A stretch of 64,000 nucleotides of DNA from Halorussus halophilus (GTDB lineage: Archaea > Halobacteriota > Halobacteria > Halobacteriales > Haladaptataceae): positions 1,922,001 to 1,986,000 of the forward strand of contig NZ_CP044523.1 in assembly GCF_008831545.1 (NCBI RefSeq), written 5' to 3'. Below the pieces are notes generated by a model. The model had not been told where the DNA came from. It ran no database searches and worked only from the letters and a program-made list of their open reading frames with translations. Shown piece after piece: positions 18,175 to 27,445 of this stretch (position 1 is its first letter; each line of letters opens with the position of its first letter). Both the position numbers and the translations under genes were made by a program.

Positions 18175-19118
18175 GTTCCGCACCAGCGAGTCCGACACCG
18201 GAGAACCAATCGCGGCGCGAGCAGGTAGAGAACGCCGTCCGAAACGCCGACCGTAGTCGCGTGGCGCTGTACGGGGTGCTGGTCGCGCTCGTCGGCTTCT
18301 ATCTCGCGCCGCTCGAAGCAGGGCTGATGACCGCGTTCAAGACGACCAACGCGTTCAACACGACGAGTCCGTTCTTGCCCGCGATTTGGCCGTTCGCTTC
18401 CGGCGGCTTCACCACCGGCCCGTGGCAGACCGCCTTCGACACGCTGTGGAACGGCCTGGTCAACAGCATGTTACTGGCGGTTCCGGCGACGATTCTGTCG
18501 GCGGGACTCGGGAGCATCGCGGCCTACGGTGTGACGACCATCGACTGGAAGTACCAGACGCTAATCGTCGCGCTGTTCGTTGCGGGCATCTTCATCCCGT
18601 ACCAGGCAGTTCTGGTGCCGCTGTCGCGGCTGTTCGCTATCGTGAACACCCAAGAGCTACTGGGATTCCTGTGGGGGCTACCGCTGATGCACGAACACTA
18701 CGCCTCGATTATCAACCTCATCGTGGCCCACGTCGCGTACGGGATTCCCATCACGTTCCTACTCTTCCGAGGCTACTACCAGACGCTTTCGGGCGAGATG
18801 ATAGAGGCCGCGCGACTGGACGGCGCGAGCGTGTTCAGCATCTACCGCAACGTCGTGTTGCCGCTGTCGAAGCCGATGTTCGCGGTGACGCTCATCTACC
18901 AGTTCACCCAGATTTGGAACGACCTGCTGTTCGCGCTGGTCATCCTGCCCTCCGGCGGCGGGGCGGCCGCACCGGTCACGATTGCGCTCAACAGTCTCTC
19001 TGGCGGCATCATCACCTCGTTCAACACGCAGATGGCGGGTGCGTTCGTCGCGGCACTGCCGACGCTCGTCGTCTACGTGCTGTTCGGCGAACAGTTCGCG
19101 AAAGGAGTCGCAGGATAA
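18171..19118 (+). CDS. sugar ABC transporter permease (MalG-like), cassette 1
   Basis: A 315-residue second permease with six helices. The EAA loop reads IEAARLDGASVFSIYRNVVL, and the pore-lining part contains VALFVAGIFIPYQAVLVPLS. It pairs with the upstream MalF-like protein to form the heterodimeric channel of a CUT1 importer. The ATGA overlap (18171-18174) with the upstream gene implies translational coupling. The counterpart in cassette 2 shares long identical stretches around IFIPYQAV and the final FGEQFAKGV. Confidence 0.92.
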   Translation: MSSAPASPTPENQSRREQVENAVRNADRSRVALYGVLVALVGFYLAPLEAGLMTAFKTTNAFNTTSPFLPAIWPFASGGFTTGPWQTAFDTLWNGLVNSMLLAVPATILSAGLGSIAAYGVTTIDWKYQTLIVALFVAGIFIPYQAVLVPLSRLFAIVNTQELLGFLWGLPLMHEHYASIINLIVAHVAYGIPITFLLFRGYYQTLSGEMIEAARLDGASVFSIYRNVVLPLSKPMFAVTLIYQFTQIWNDLLFALVILPSGGGAAAPVTIALNSLSGGIITSFNTQMAGAFVAALPTLVVYVLFGEQFAKGVAG

Positions 19119-19146
19119 CTATGCAGTCTCAACGGAGGACACAACA

Positions 19147-20325
19147 ATGGCAGAACTGACCCTCGACGGCGTAACGAAGTGGTTCGACGACGACGGCGAC
19201 CGTATCGTCGCGGTAGACGACGCACACGTCGAAATCGAAGACGGGGAGTTCCTCGTCCTCGTCGGCCCCTCGGGGTGTGGAAAATCCACGACCCTGCGAA
19301 TGATTGCGGGCCTCGAAACGATTTCGAAGGGCGACATTCGCCTCGGGAACCGCTCTATCGCGGACGAACCGCCGACGACGCGGGACATCGCGATGGTGTT
19401 CCAGAGCTACGCGCTCTACCCCCACATGAGCGTGCGGGAGAACATGAGCTTCGGCCTCGAAGAATCGACCGACATGCCCGACAGCGAGATTCAGGCGCAG
19501 GTGGACGACACCGCCGATATGCTCGGTATCCCCGACCTGCTCGACCGGAAACCCGGCGAACTGTCGGGCGGTCAGCAACAGCGGGTCGCGCTCGGCCGGG
19601 CTATCGTCCGGGAGCCAGAGGTGTTCCTGATGGACGAACCGCTGGCGAATCTGGACGCGAAGTTGCGCTCCCAGATGCGCACGGAACTCCAACGTCTACA
19701 GGAGGACCTCGGCGTGACGACGGTGTACGTCACCCACGACCAGACGGAAGCGATGACGATGTCCGACCGCATCGCCATCCTGAACGACGGCGAACTCCAG
19801 CAGGTCGCCACGCCGCTGGAAGCCTACCACGAACCGACGAACCGGTTCGTCGCTGGCTTCATCGGCGACCCGTCGATGAACTTCCTGCCGATGGAATTAC
19901 AGGGTGACACGCTCGTCGGTGACGACATCGAGTACCCGCTTTCGGGTGACGCCCTCGACGCGGTTTCGGGCCACGACCGACTCACCCTCGGCATCCGCCC
20001 GGAGGACATCGAACTCGTCGCGGCGGAAGACGCCCACAGTTTCCCAGCGACCGTTGACGTGGTCGAGCCGATGGGCAGCGAGAACAACGTCTACATCGTC
20101 TTCGGCGACCAAGCCGACGAAGCGACCGATGGCCTCGGCGGCACGGACGCCGCCGCAGACGACACGCTGACCGTGACTATCTCTGGAATGCGGAACGTCG
20201 AGGCGGGCCAGAACGTCGTCGCGCACATCCCCGAGGACGCAGTTCACATCTTCGACGCCGACACGGGCGAGGCAGTCAAGAATCGGAATATGGAGACCGC
20301 CGAACAGGAACTGCCGAACGTCTGA
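19147..20325 (+). CDS. sugar ABC transporter ATP-binding protein (UgpC/MalK-like), cassette 1
   Basis: A 392-residue ATPase that powers the importer. Walker A GPSGCGKST, signature LSGGQQQRVALGRA, Walker B VFLMDEPLANLD and switch VYVTHDQ are intact. The C-terminal TOBE/MalK regulatory domain follows residue 240 (LTLGIRPEDIEL, VVEPMGSENNVYIVF, GQNVVAHIPEDAVHIFD). ATG 19147 is 28 bp after the permease stop; longer in-frame starts overlap that gene. It carries an Asp/Ala-rich insertion (ATDGLGGTDAAADD) in the TOBE part that the cassette 2 copy lacks. Confidence 0.93.
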   Translation: MAELTLDGVTKWFDDDGDRIVAVDDAHVEIEDGEFLVLVGPSGCGKSTTLRMIAGLETISKGDIRLGNRSIADEPPTTRDIAMVFQSYALYPHMSVRENMSFGLEESTDMPDSEIQAQVDDTADMLGIPDLLDRKPGELSGGQQQRVALGRAIVREPEVFLMDEPLANLDAKLRSQMRTELQRLQEDLGVTTVYVTHDQTEAMTMSDRIAILNDGELQQVATPLEAYHEPTNRFVAGFIGDPSMNFLPMELQGDTLVGDDIEYPLSGDALDAVSGHDRLTLGIRPEDIELVAAEDAHSFPATVDVVEPMGSENNVYIVFGDQADEATDGLGGTDAAADDTLTVTISGMRNVEAGQNVVAHIPEDAVHIFDADTGEAVKNRNMETAEQELPNV

Positions 20326-20420
20326 GTTCGAGGTCGCTTCGATTCGCCGCATTCTCGTTTTCCGGCAGTCCGTGTGGATGACCGTCCAAGCTATGTGTTT
20401 TCGCGTGCCACACTGTTCCG

Positions 20421-21578
20421 ATGCCCACCGACTCCGACCCCAACGCGCCCGCCGAATCGTTCACCGTCGCGGCCGCACAGGTCGAACCAGTTTTCCACGA
20501 CAAGGAGGCGACCCTCAACAAGACATGCGAGTGGATAGAACGCGCCGGAGAACAGGACGTAGACCTGCTCGTCTTCCCCGAGACGTACTTTCCCGGCTAC
20601 CCCTACTGGCGGCGCAAGGTGTCGATTCCGCGCTGGACCGAGTTGATGGTCGAGTTGCAGAAGAACAGCCTCTCGGTTGGCGACGACGCGCTCGACGTTC
20701 TCGGTAACGCGATTCGGGAAGCCGACTGCCACGTTGCGTTGGGGACGAACGAACTGGACGAGAGGAAGGGAAGCGAGACCGTCTACAACTCCATCTTCTA
20801 CTTCGACCGCGAGGGAGAACTCGTTCGTCGCCACCGAAAACTGATGCCGACCCACGGCGAGCGGTCGATTTGGGGGCGCGGCGACCCGTCGAGTCTGGCG
20901 ACCCACGAGACGGACATCGGAACACTGGGTGGTCTCGTCTGCTACGAGAATCACATGACTCTCTCGAAGGCCGCGCTGACGACCATGGGTGAGGAGATTC
21001 ACACTGCTTGCTGGCCGGGGTTCTGGACCCAGAACGGCCATCCCGGCGACAAGGCGCGGGCCGAAACTGTGGAAGACCGCGACACCTGTGACATCTACCC
21101 TGCGATGCGCGAGTACGCCTTCGAGACCCAATCGTTCGTCGTCTCCTGCTCGGCGTACATAGGCGACCCGCCAGAGGAGTACGAGGACGAACTCGGCTAC
21201 GACCTCGGCGCAGGAGGGAGCATGCTGGTGAATCCGGCAGGCGTCGTGAAGGCCGGTCCTGTACTCGGTGAGGAGACGCTCCTCACCGCGGAGTTCGACC
21301 GCGACGAGCGTCGGGCGACCAAGGCGTACTTCGACGCGATGGGCCACTACGCGCGCTGGGACGCGGTCAATCTCGAAGTGAACGACGAAACCCTAGACCC
21401 GGTTCACTCGCACGGACACGACGGCGCGAGAGGGACGAACTGGAACGCGCGCGAGAGTAGGACCGACAACGAGCGAGAGAACGGCCGACTCTCGCCCCAC
21501 GACGCGGAAGCAATCGCCGACGCTCACGGCGTGCCGATATCGGCGGTGGAGGCAGTCGCGGACGCGCTTGACCAGTAG
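20421..21578 (+). CDS. nitrilase (aliphatic nitrilase group)
   Basis: A 385-residue carbon-nitrogen hydrolase. The catalytic triad is in place: Glu in VFPETYFPGYP, Lys in RRHRKLMPTHGER and Cys174 in GGLVCYENHM. The HGER extension after the Lys and the CYENHM context with GFWTQNGHPGD are those of true nitrilases that hydrolyse R-CN to acid and ammonia, rather than of amidases or carbamoylases. A hydrophilic C-terminal tail of 60 residues follows. It sits 95 bp after ABC cassette 1 on the same strand and before a PNPOx-like gene and cassette 2. Such placement suggests use of an imported nitrile-bearing compound, but that is inference. Confidence 0.85.
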   Translation: MPTDSDPNAPAESFTVAAAQVEPVFHDKEATLNKTCEWIERAGEQDVDLLVFPETYFPGYPYWRRKVSIPRWTELMVELQKNSLSVGDDALDVLGNAIREADCHVALGTNELDERKGSETVYNSIFYFDREGELVRRHRKLMPTHGERSIWGRGDPSSLATHETDIGTLGGLVCYENHMTLSKAALTTMGEEIHTACWPGFWTQNGHPGDKARAETVEDRDTCDIYPAMREYAFETQSFVVSCSAYIGDPPEEYEDELGYDLGAGGSMLVNPAGVVKAGPVLGEETLLTAEFDRDERRATKAYFDAMGHYARWDAVNLEVNDETLDPVHSHGHDGARGTNWNARESRTDNERENGRLSPHDAEAIADAHGVPISAVEAVADALDQ

Positions 21579-21627
21579 CGCCTATCGCCGGGGGACACTT
21601 TTCTCACTGCCCGGTGTACGACGTTGG

Positions 21628-22077
21628 ATGACCAGATTCACCGGCACGTGGTCCGGCGACGAAGTCGAGTCGTTCCTACAGGACGTGACGATTCCGATTC
21701 GTCTCGCTTGCCACAGGCCAGACGCATCCCTGTGGATGGTCGCGCTCTGGTATCGCTACCGCGACGGCGGGTTCGACTGTGCGACGTGGACGAACGCCGA
21801 CGTAGTGCGGTACCTCCGCAACGACTCGGAACTCGCGTTCGAAATTTCGACCAACGACCCGCCGTATCGCGGAGTCCGAGGCAACGGCACCGCGAGTCTC
21901 TCGCCCGACGAGGACAAGGAAGTCCTTCGCCACCTCATCGAGCGGTATCTCGACTCGACGGACTCCCCGCTGGCGGAGTGGTTGCTCGCGGACGAACGCG
22001 AGGAGATTCACGTCCGGATTCGACCGCGAGTCGTCTACAGCTGGGACTACAGCGAGCGGATGGCTGGCGAAGAATAG
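21628..22077 (+). CDS. pyridoxamine 5'-phosphate oxidase-like flavin-binding protein
   Basis: A 149-residue single-domain protein with the split-barrel pattern of the PNPOx/F420-FMN family: IPIRLACHRPDASLWMVALW-YRYRDGGFDCATW, then VRYLRNDSELAFEISTNDPP with Y-R-G-VRGNG, and the C-terminal IHVRIRPRVVYSWDYSERM. Members bind FMN, F420 or heme. ATG 21628 starts the domain cleanly; an earlier start at 21568 overlaps the nitrilase gene. Position between the nitrilase and cassette 2 suggests it belongs to this catabolic block. Confidence 0.72.
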   Translation: MTRFTGTWSGDEVESFLQDVTIPIRLACHRPDASLWMVALWYRYRDGGFDCATWTNADVVRYLRNDSELAFEISTNDPPYRGVRGNGTASLSPDEDKEVLRHLIERYLDSTDSPLAEWLLADEREEIHVRIRPRVVYSWDYSERMAGEE

Positions 22078-22129
22078 CACTTTTCTGTCGTTACTGCCGT
22101 CGAAATGGTAACGGTCAGCCCCGGATTTA

Positions 22130-22160
22130 TCCTCGAAAACCATTAAGTACCACCTCGGTG
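22130..22160 (+). promoter_or_regulatory. promoter of sugar ABC cassette 2
   Basis: ATTAAGTACC around 22142-22151 lies about 33-42 bp before the ATG at 22183. Cassette 1 has ACTTAAGT at the same distance. The shared TTAAGT suggests duplicated promoters that may respond to the same factors. Confidence 0.4.
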
Positions 22161-22182
22161 AGTGTGCGATGGGGGAAACCAA

Positions 22183-23466
22183 ATGACCGGGGGTAGTGCG
22201 GACGACATCGAGAGACGTCAGTTTATGAAATACGCGGCGCTCGTCGGGGGTGCCAGTACAGTACCGTTCACGGGCTATCTGCAAGACCAGCAGTGGTCGA
22301 ATACGCTGGAAGTGATGCACGGGTGGACCGGCGGGGACGGCGCAGAGGCAATCGACGCGCTCGCGTCGGCGTTCGGCGAGGCCCAACCGAACATGGAGAC
22401 GAACTTCCGGGCCATCGGCGGCACCGGAAACGTCAACTTAGACCAAGCAGTCGCACAGCGACTGCGGGCGGGCGACCCGCCGAGTTCGTTCGCCGGATGG
22501 CCGGGGAAGAACCTCCAGCAGTACGAGGGCGTGCTTGGCAACATCGAACAGGACGTGTGGAACCAAGCCGGACTGAAGGAGGCTCACGCACAGGAAGTGG
22601 TCGAGGCGTGCCGCTTCGGAGATGGATTCTCCGCAGTGCCCATCGGTTCCCACCGCATGAACGACCTCTTCTACAACGTGAGCGTCCTCGAATCTGCGGG
22701 CGTGGACCCGAGTGGCATCGATAGCTTCGACGCGTGGGTCGATGCTCTCGACGCCGTCGCCAGCGAGACCGACGCCCAACCGTACGTCAACTCGCTCTCG
22801 ACGTGGACAGTCTTGCAGTTCTGGGCGGTCAACATGCTCGGCTCGCAGGGCTTCGACGCGTACACGAACTTCATCGAGGGCAACGGCGACGAGGCGGCGG
22901 TTCGGGGGGCGTTCCAGAACGCCCAGACCGTGCTGTCGCAGTACCTCAACGACGACGCGCCGGAGATAGACTTCACCGAGGCGAACCAGCGAATCATGTC
23001 CGGCGACGCGGCGTTCATCCACCAAGGCAACTGGGTGGCTGGCGCGTACGTCAACGAGGGGTTGACCTACGACGAGGATTGGGGACGCATCCAGTTCCCC
23101 GGTACCGAGAACATGTACGGGTTCCACCTCGATTCGTTCATCTATCCGGGCGGCGACCTCGACAACCCGAGTCCGCCCGAATCGAAGGCGTTCCTGCGGT
23201 TCGCTGGCTCGGAAGCCGCACACGTGGCGTTCAACCAGTACAAGGGGTCGATTCCGACCAGAGAGGTGCCGACCGACCAGTTCAACCCGTATCTGACCGA
23301 GACCATCGAGGACTTCAACAGCGTCGAGCAACGACCGCCGACCATCGCACACGGGTTGGCCGTCACCCAAGACGTGCAGTCTGACTTGGAGGACGCGATT
23401 GCGAATAACTTCGCCGACCCGTACAACGTCGATTCAGTCACGAGTCGGTTCATGCAAATCGTGTAG
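22183..23466 (+). CDS. sugar ABC transporter binding protein, cassette 2
   Basis: A 427-residue paralogue of the cassette 1 binding protein (EVMHGWTGGDGAEAIDALAS, GDPPSSFAGWPGKNLQQYEG, VPIGSHRMNDLFYNVSVLES, FIHQGNWVAGAYVNEGL). The N-terminus has a Tat-like ERRQFMKYAALVGGAS, but the hydrophobic stretch ends PFTGYLQDQQ with no lipobox cysteine and no obvious C-terminal anchor. The protein may be released, or held by an uncleaved Tat signal. ATG 22183 gives the normal signal; a start seven codons upstream is possible. Confidence 0.88.
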   Translation: MTGGSADDIERRQFMKYAALVGGASTVPFTGYLQDQQWSNTLEVMHGWTGGDGAEAIDALASAFGEAQPNMETNFRAIGGTGNVNLDQAVAQRLRAGDPPSSFAGWPGKNLQQYEGVLGNIEQDVWNQAGLKEAHAQEVVEACRFGDGFSAVPIGSHRMNDLFYNVSVLESAGVDPSGIDSFDAWVDALDAVASETDAQPYVNSLSTWTVLQFWAVNMLGSQGFDAYTNFIEGNGDEAAVRGAFQNAQTVLSQYLNDDAPEIDFTEANQRIMSGDAAFIHQGNWVAGAYVNEGLTYDEDWGRIQFPGTENMYGFHLDSFIYPGGDLDNPSPPESKAFLRFAGSEAAHVAFNQYKGSIPTREVPTDQFNPYLTETIEDFNSVEQRPPTIAHGLAVTQDVQSDLEDAIANNFADPYNVDSVTSRFMQIV

Positions 23467-23502
23467 CGCGGTCTCACTTTCCAACTCGTTTATCCACCAC
23501 TC

Positions 23503-24471
23503 ATGAGTGACAAACTGGAGACCGGCGCCGACAGGCGACGCGAACAGGGCGTCGAAACGGAACGAGCGGTCGCTACCGAACGGTCTGCACTACGGCGACT
23601 GCTCGACCACGACGTCGTCCAGTCCGCGCCGTTCTGGCTCCCGCCGTTCCTGCTGATGGGCTTTTTCGTCTACGCGGCCATCGGCTGGAACTTCGTGATT
23701 TCGCTGACCGACTACGAGGGGTTCGGCGACATCGAGTACTCGCCGCTCGATTTGGCCAACTACTGGCAGATGTTCGACGACCCCGGCATGTGGGCGGCGA
23801 CACGGAACACGTTCGTCCTGCTGGTCTCGTTCACCGTCGTCTGTCTCGTCGTCGGACTCGTCCTCGCCATCTTGCTCGACCGCGAGGTCCGATTCGGGCG
23901 CACGCTCCGGACCATCTACCTGCTCCCGATGAGCCTCTCGTTCATCGTCACCGCGCAGTTCTGGATGTGGATGTACAACTACAACTTCGGCATCGTGAAC
24001 CAGTTGGTGGGTCTCGTCGGACTCGGGCCGTACAGTTGGCTCGGCGACCCTCAGTTGGTTCTGGGGTCTGTCGTCTTTGCGCTCGTCTGGCAGTTCAGCG
24101 GCTACACGATGATAGTGTATCTCGCGGCGCTCCGGGCGATTCCCGACGACCAGTACGAGGCCGCGAGAGTAGACGGAGCGAGTACCTATCGCATGTATCG
24201 GCGCGTCATCGTGCCGCAACTCAAGCCAGCGATGGTGAGCGCCTCCGTCGTCCTCGTGCTGTTCGCACTCAAGGCGTTCGACTTCCTCTACGCGATTTGG
24301 GGGTATCGGCCGCGACGCGGCGCGGACATCCTCTCGACCAAGATGGTCCGGGAGGCGTTCAACAAGGGCGAGTGGGCGTACGCCGCGGCAATCGCAATCC
24401 TACTGTTCGCGCTCTCGCTTGCGGTCATCGCGCCGTATCTCTACCAACAACACAGACAGGGGAACCTATGA
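23503..24471 (+). CDS. sugar ABC transporter permease (MalF-like), cassette 2
   Basis: A 322-residue paralogue of the 17155 gene with six helices. It carries FWLPPFLLMGFFVYAAIGWN, RTIYLLPMSLSFIVTAQFWM and the EAA loop EAARVDGASTYRMYRRVIVP. The N-terminal 40 residues are charged and poorly conserved between the two copies, whereas the helices are nearly the same, indicating a relatively recent duplication or continued conversion. Confidence 0.92.
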   Translation: MSDKLETGADRRREQGVETERAVATERSALRRLLDHDVVQSAPFWLPPFLLMGFFVYAAIGWNFVISLTDYEGFGDIEYSPLDLANYWQMFDDPGMWAATRNTFVLLVSFTVVCLVVGLVLAILLDREVRFGRTLRTIYLLPMSLSFIVTAQFWMWMYNYNFGIVNQLVGLVGLGPYSWLGDPQLVLGSVVFALVWQFSGYTMIVYLAALRAIPDDQYEAARVDGASTYRMYRRVIVPQLKPAMVSASVVLVLFALKAFDFLYAIWGYRPRRGADILSTKMVREAFNKGEWAYAAAIAILLFALSLAVIAPYLYQQHRQGNL

Positions 24472-24490
24472 GACAGCGGAGGACTGAACG

Positions 24491-25426
24491 ATGAGCCAAG
24501 AAACGATTACGAGCGACTCCGGGGACGAACGAACGGCGAGCGGCGCGACGATTGGCGGTGTGGGACTCCCCCGAGTCGCTCTGTACGCGACACTGGTCGC
24601 ACTCGTCGCGTTCTACCTCACACCAATCGAGACGGGACTCGTGACCTCGGTCAAGACGAGCGAAGCAGTGCGCAACACCTTGCCGTTTCTCCCGCCGAGT
24701 CTCGGCGAACTCACGTTCGAAAAGTGGCGCTTCGCCTTCGACGCGCTGTCGCACGGACTGGTCAACAGCATCCTGTTCACGATTCCTTCGACGATTCTCT
24801 GCGGCATCTTCGGGAGCATGGCGGCCTACGGCCTGACGCTAGTCGATTGGCGGGGACAAGTGGCAATTCTCTCGCTGTTCATCGCGGGCATCTTCATCCC
24901 GTACCAGGCGGTCATCATCCCACTGTCGGAGTTCTGGTCCATCTACGTGCAACTCGACCAGCGACTGGCGTTTCTGTGGGCGCTCCCGTTGATGGAACCG
25001 CACTACGCGACGATTCTCGAACTGATAATCACGCACACTGCCTACGGCATTCCCATCTGCACCATCCTGTTTCGGGCGCAGTACAAGACCATGTCGTGGG
25101 AGATGATAGAGTCCGCGCGTCTCGACGGCGCGTCGCTCTGGCGGGTGTACCGGCGAATAGTCCTGCCGCTCTCGAAGCCGATGTTCGCCGTCGTCTTCAT
25201 CTTCCAGTTCACCCAAATCTGGAACGAGTTCCTCTTCTCGCTGACTATCATCCGGAGCGTGAGCGACCCGGCGGCTTCGGTCACGCTAATTCTGTCGGGT
25301 CTCGGGACGGCGCTCGAAGGCATCGACTTCCCGCTCCGGATGGCCGGAGCGTTCCTCGCGGCGCTCCCCACCCTAATCGTCTACGTCCTGTTCGCCGACC
25401 AGTTCGCAGAAGGAGTGAGAGTGTAG
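24491..25426 (+). CDS. sugar ABC transporter permease (MalG-like), cassette 2
   Basis: A 311-residue paralogue of the 18171 gene. EAA loop IESARLDGASLWRVYRRIVL; IAGIFIPYQAVIIPLSEFWS in the channel region; C-terminus FADQFAEGVRV. It starts 19 bp after the upstream permease, unlike cassette 1 where the genes overlap. Its stop is one base before the ATPase start, so the operon is tight. Confidence 0.92.
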   Translation: MSQETITSDSGDERTASGATIGGVGLPRVALYATLVALVAFYLTPIETGLVTSVKTSEAVRNTLPFLPPSLGELTFEKWRFAFDALSHGLVNSILFTIPSTILCGIFGSMAAYGLTLVDWRGQVAILSLFIAGIFIPYQAVIIPLSEFWSIYVQLDQRLAFLWALPLMEPHYATILELIITHTAYGIPICTILFRAQYKTMSWEMIESARLDGASLWRVYRRIVLPLSKPMFAVVFIFQFTQIWNEFLFSLTIIRSVSDPAASVTLILSGLGTALEGIDFPLRMAGAFLAALPTLIVYVLFADQFAEGVRV

Positions 25427-25427
25427 T

Positions 25428-26570
25428 ATGGCACGAACCGAACTCGACCACGTAACGAAGCGATTCGCAGAGAAAGGCGGGGGCGAAGTTATCGCGGTAG
25501 ACGACCTCTCGCTGGACATCGAGAACGGGGAGTTTCTCGTCCTCGTCGGTCCCTCTGGCTGTGGCAAATCGACCACGCTCAGAATGATCGCGGGTCTCGA
25601 AACGATATCTGAAGGCGAGATACGCCTTGACGGACAGGTCATCAACGACCTGCCAGCGATGGACCGAAACATCGCGATGGTGTTCCAGAGCTACGCGCTC
25701 TACCCCCACATGACCGTCCGAGAGAACATGAGCTTCGGCCTCGAAGAATCGACCGACATGCCCAACAGCGAGATTCGACAGCGCGTCGAGGAGACAGCAG
25801 AGATGATGGGCATCGGCAACCTGCTGGACCGCCGACCGGCCGACCTCTCGGGTGGCCAGCAACAGCGGGTCGCGCTCGGCCGGGCCATCGTCAGAGACCC
25901 CATGGTCTTCCTGCTGGACGAACCACTCAGCAACTTGGACGCGAAACTGCGCTCCCAGATGCGCACGGAACTCCAGCGGTTGCAGGAGGACCTCGAAACG
26001 ACGACGGTGTACGTCACCCACGACCAGACCGAGGCGATGACCATGGGCGACCGCATCGCCATCTTGAACGACGGCGAACTCCAGCAAGTCGCGACGCCAC
26101 TGGAGTGTTACCACGAACCGGCGAACCAGTTCGTCGCGGGGTTCGTCGGCGACCCGGCGATGAACTTCTTCGAGGTGGCGTTGACGGACGAGACGCTGGT
26201 CGGCGAGTACTTCGAGTACCCACTCTCCGAGGAGGTCCGCGCCGACGTGGAGGGCCACGAAGCACTCGTTCTCGGAATCCGTCCCGAGGACGTGCAACTG
26301 GCACCCGAGGCCGAAACTGACCACGACTTCAGAACGACCGTGGACGTGGTCGAACCGATGGGCAACGAGAACCAGGTTCACTTAGCGTTCGATGCGGAGG
26401 CAGCGAACGGGACGTTCGTGGCGACCGTTTCGGGCATGCGCATGGTCGAAACCGGCCGAGGCGTCGCGGCGCGAATGCCCGAGGACGCGATTCACCTCTT
26501 CGACCGCAAGACGGGCGAAGCACTCCACAACCGCAAACTGGAGACCGCAGAGTCGCTCCCCAACCTCTAA
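25428..26570 (+). CDS. sugar ABC transporter ATP-binding protein, cassette 2
   Basis: A 380-residue MalK/UgpC-type ATPase. Walker A GPSGCGKST, LSGGQQQRVALGRA, VFLLDEPLSNLD and VYVTHDQ are intact, and a TOBE domain follows (VLGIRPEDVQL, VVEPMGNENQVHLAF). Stretches such as ENMSFGLEESTDMP are identical in the cassette 1 ATPase. The two ATPases could probably serve either permease pair, a common situation for this subfamily, but that is inferred. Confidence 0.93.
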   Translation: MARTELDHVTKRFAEKGGGEVIAVDDLSLDIENGEFLVLVGPSGCGKSTTLRMIAGLETISEGEIRLDGQVINDLPAMDRNIAMVFQSYALYPHMTVRENMSFGLEESTDMPNSEIRQRVEETAEMMGIGNLLDRRPADLSGGQQQRVALGRAIVRDPMVFLLDEPLSNLDAKLRSQMRTELQRLQEDLETTTVYVTHDQTEAMTMGDRIAILNDGELQQVATPLECYHEPANQFVAGFVGDPAMNFFEVALTDETLVGEYFEYPLSEEVRADVEGHEALVLGIRPEDVQLAPEAETDHDFRTTVDVVEPMGNENQVHLAFDAEAANGTFVATVSGMRMVETGRGVAARMPEDAIHLFDRKTGEALHNRKLETAESLPNL

Positions 26571-26576
26571 TTCTGG

Positions 26577-26828
26577 CTACTCTGCTTGCTCGTACTCCTC
26601 GGGTGTGTACGTCTTCAGTTCGAGCGCGTGGATGTCGGTCGTCATGTGGTCGCCGAGCGCGTCGTACACCAGTTGGTGCTGGGCGACCAGCGTCTCGCCC
26701 TCGAAGGCGGGCGAGACCACTGTCGCCGCGAGGTGGTCTTCGTCGTGTTCGCCCCGTGGATGGGTCACCGTCGCTTCTGCGTCCTCGACGTTCTCCTCGA
26801 TGAGTCGCTTCACGTCGTCTGCGTTCAT
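26577..26828 (-). CDS. BolA family protein
   Basis: An 83-residue protein matching BolA: AEATVTHPRGEHDEDHLAAT, VSPAFEGETLVAQHQLVYDA and ALGDHMTTDIHALELKTYTP, the latter holding the conserved His near the C-terminus. BolA proteins associate with monothiol glutaredoxins and take part in Fe-S cluster trafficking or, in bacteria, gene regulation. It converges with the cassette 2 ATPase gene with a 6-bp gap. No glutaredoxin is nearby. Confidence 0.9.
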   Translation of the reverse strand: MNADDVKRLIEENVEDAEATVTHPRGEHDEDHLAATVVSPAFEGETLVAQHQLVYDALGDHMTTDIHALELKTYTPEEYEQAE

Positions 26829-26920
26829 GGCCCGGAGTAGACGGTCCGCAGTGAAATGCGTGTGGATGGCGCTTCGTTCGGTTCGCCGGTTGCTCGCCTA
26901 CTCGTCGCGCTCGCTTGCTC

Positions 26921-26961
26921 GTTTTGCGCTCCGTTCACTACGTCGCTCCGGCGCGCAAAAC
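26921..26961. terminator. 9-bp inverted repeat at a gene end
   Basis: GTTTTGCGC (26921-26929) and GCGCAAAAC (26953-26961) are perfect inverted repeats around 23 nt. The right arm lies inside the last codons of the minus-strand gene ending at 26938. It could act as a terminator or mRNA-end stabiliser for that gene. Confidence 0.35.
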
Positions 26962-27246
26962 CTCGTCGAGTCGGCCGACCGTCTCCGTTTCTGGGTCGTC
27001 CTCTTTCGACTCTTCGCCGCCGAACCCGGTGACGCGCTCGACCGGTGGGTCGCGGTACTCCGTGTAGACGTTAAGTATCTCGTCGTCTGCCTCGACTGTG
27101 AACTGCCTAACCGACCCGTCGTCGCGCCAAATCTGGGTGACTTCACCGTCGGCGCTGTTGCCCGCTCCGACCGCCCCTTTCGGGGACCACGCGAGTCGGA
27201 CGTGCAGGCCTTCTTCGAGGTCGTCCGGGTGGAGTTCGTCGCTCAC
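26938..27246 (-). CDS. small acidic protein, unknown function
   Basis: A 102-residue soluble protein. The first 65 residues (HPDDLEEGLHVRLAWSPKGA, GEVTQIWRDDGSVRQFTVEA) look like a small beta-barrel domain of SH3/KOW type. The tail is acidic and ends LDEVLRAGAT. The sequence pattern is haloarchaeal and conserved-looking, but I do not recognise a named family. It could bind nucleic acid or protein if the SH3-like reading is right. It is single, upstream of bolA on the same strand, and divergent from the secreted propeller gene. Confidence 0.6.
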   Translation of the reverse strand: MSDELHPDDLEEGLHVRLAWSPKGAVGAGNSADGEVTQIWRDDGSVRQFTVEADDEILNVYTEYRDPPVERVTGFGGEESKEDDPETETVGRLDEVLRAGAT

Positions 27247-27445
27247 GATAGTGGGCGACGACGCCGACGGCCGTCAAAACTGTGGCCACGGCGGAACAGT
27301 CTCCCGAACTTCCGGCCTCGTCTCTCACACCTTGCCGCTACCTCCGGTCCTCCTAGTTAAGTTTGGGCGTTCTTTCACACCAATATTACGCTGTATCGTC
27401 CGATTAACTAACTCCGATTGGCCTAATTCTGAGCCGGAGATACTC

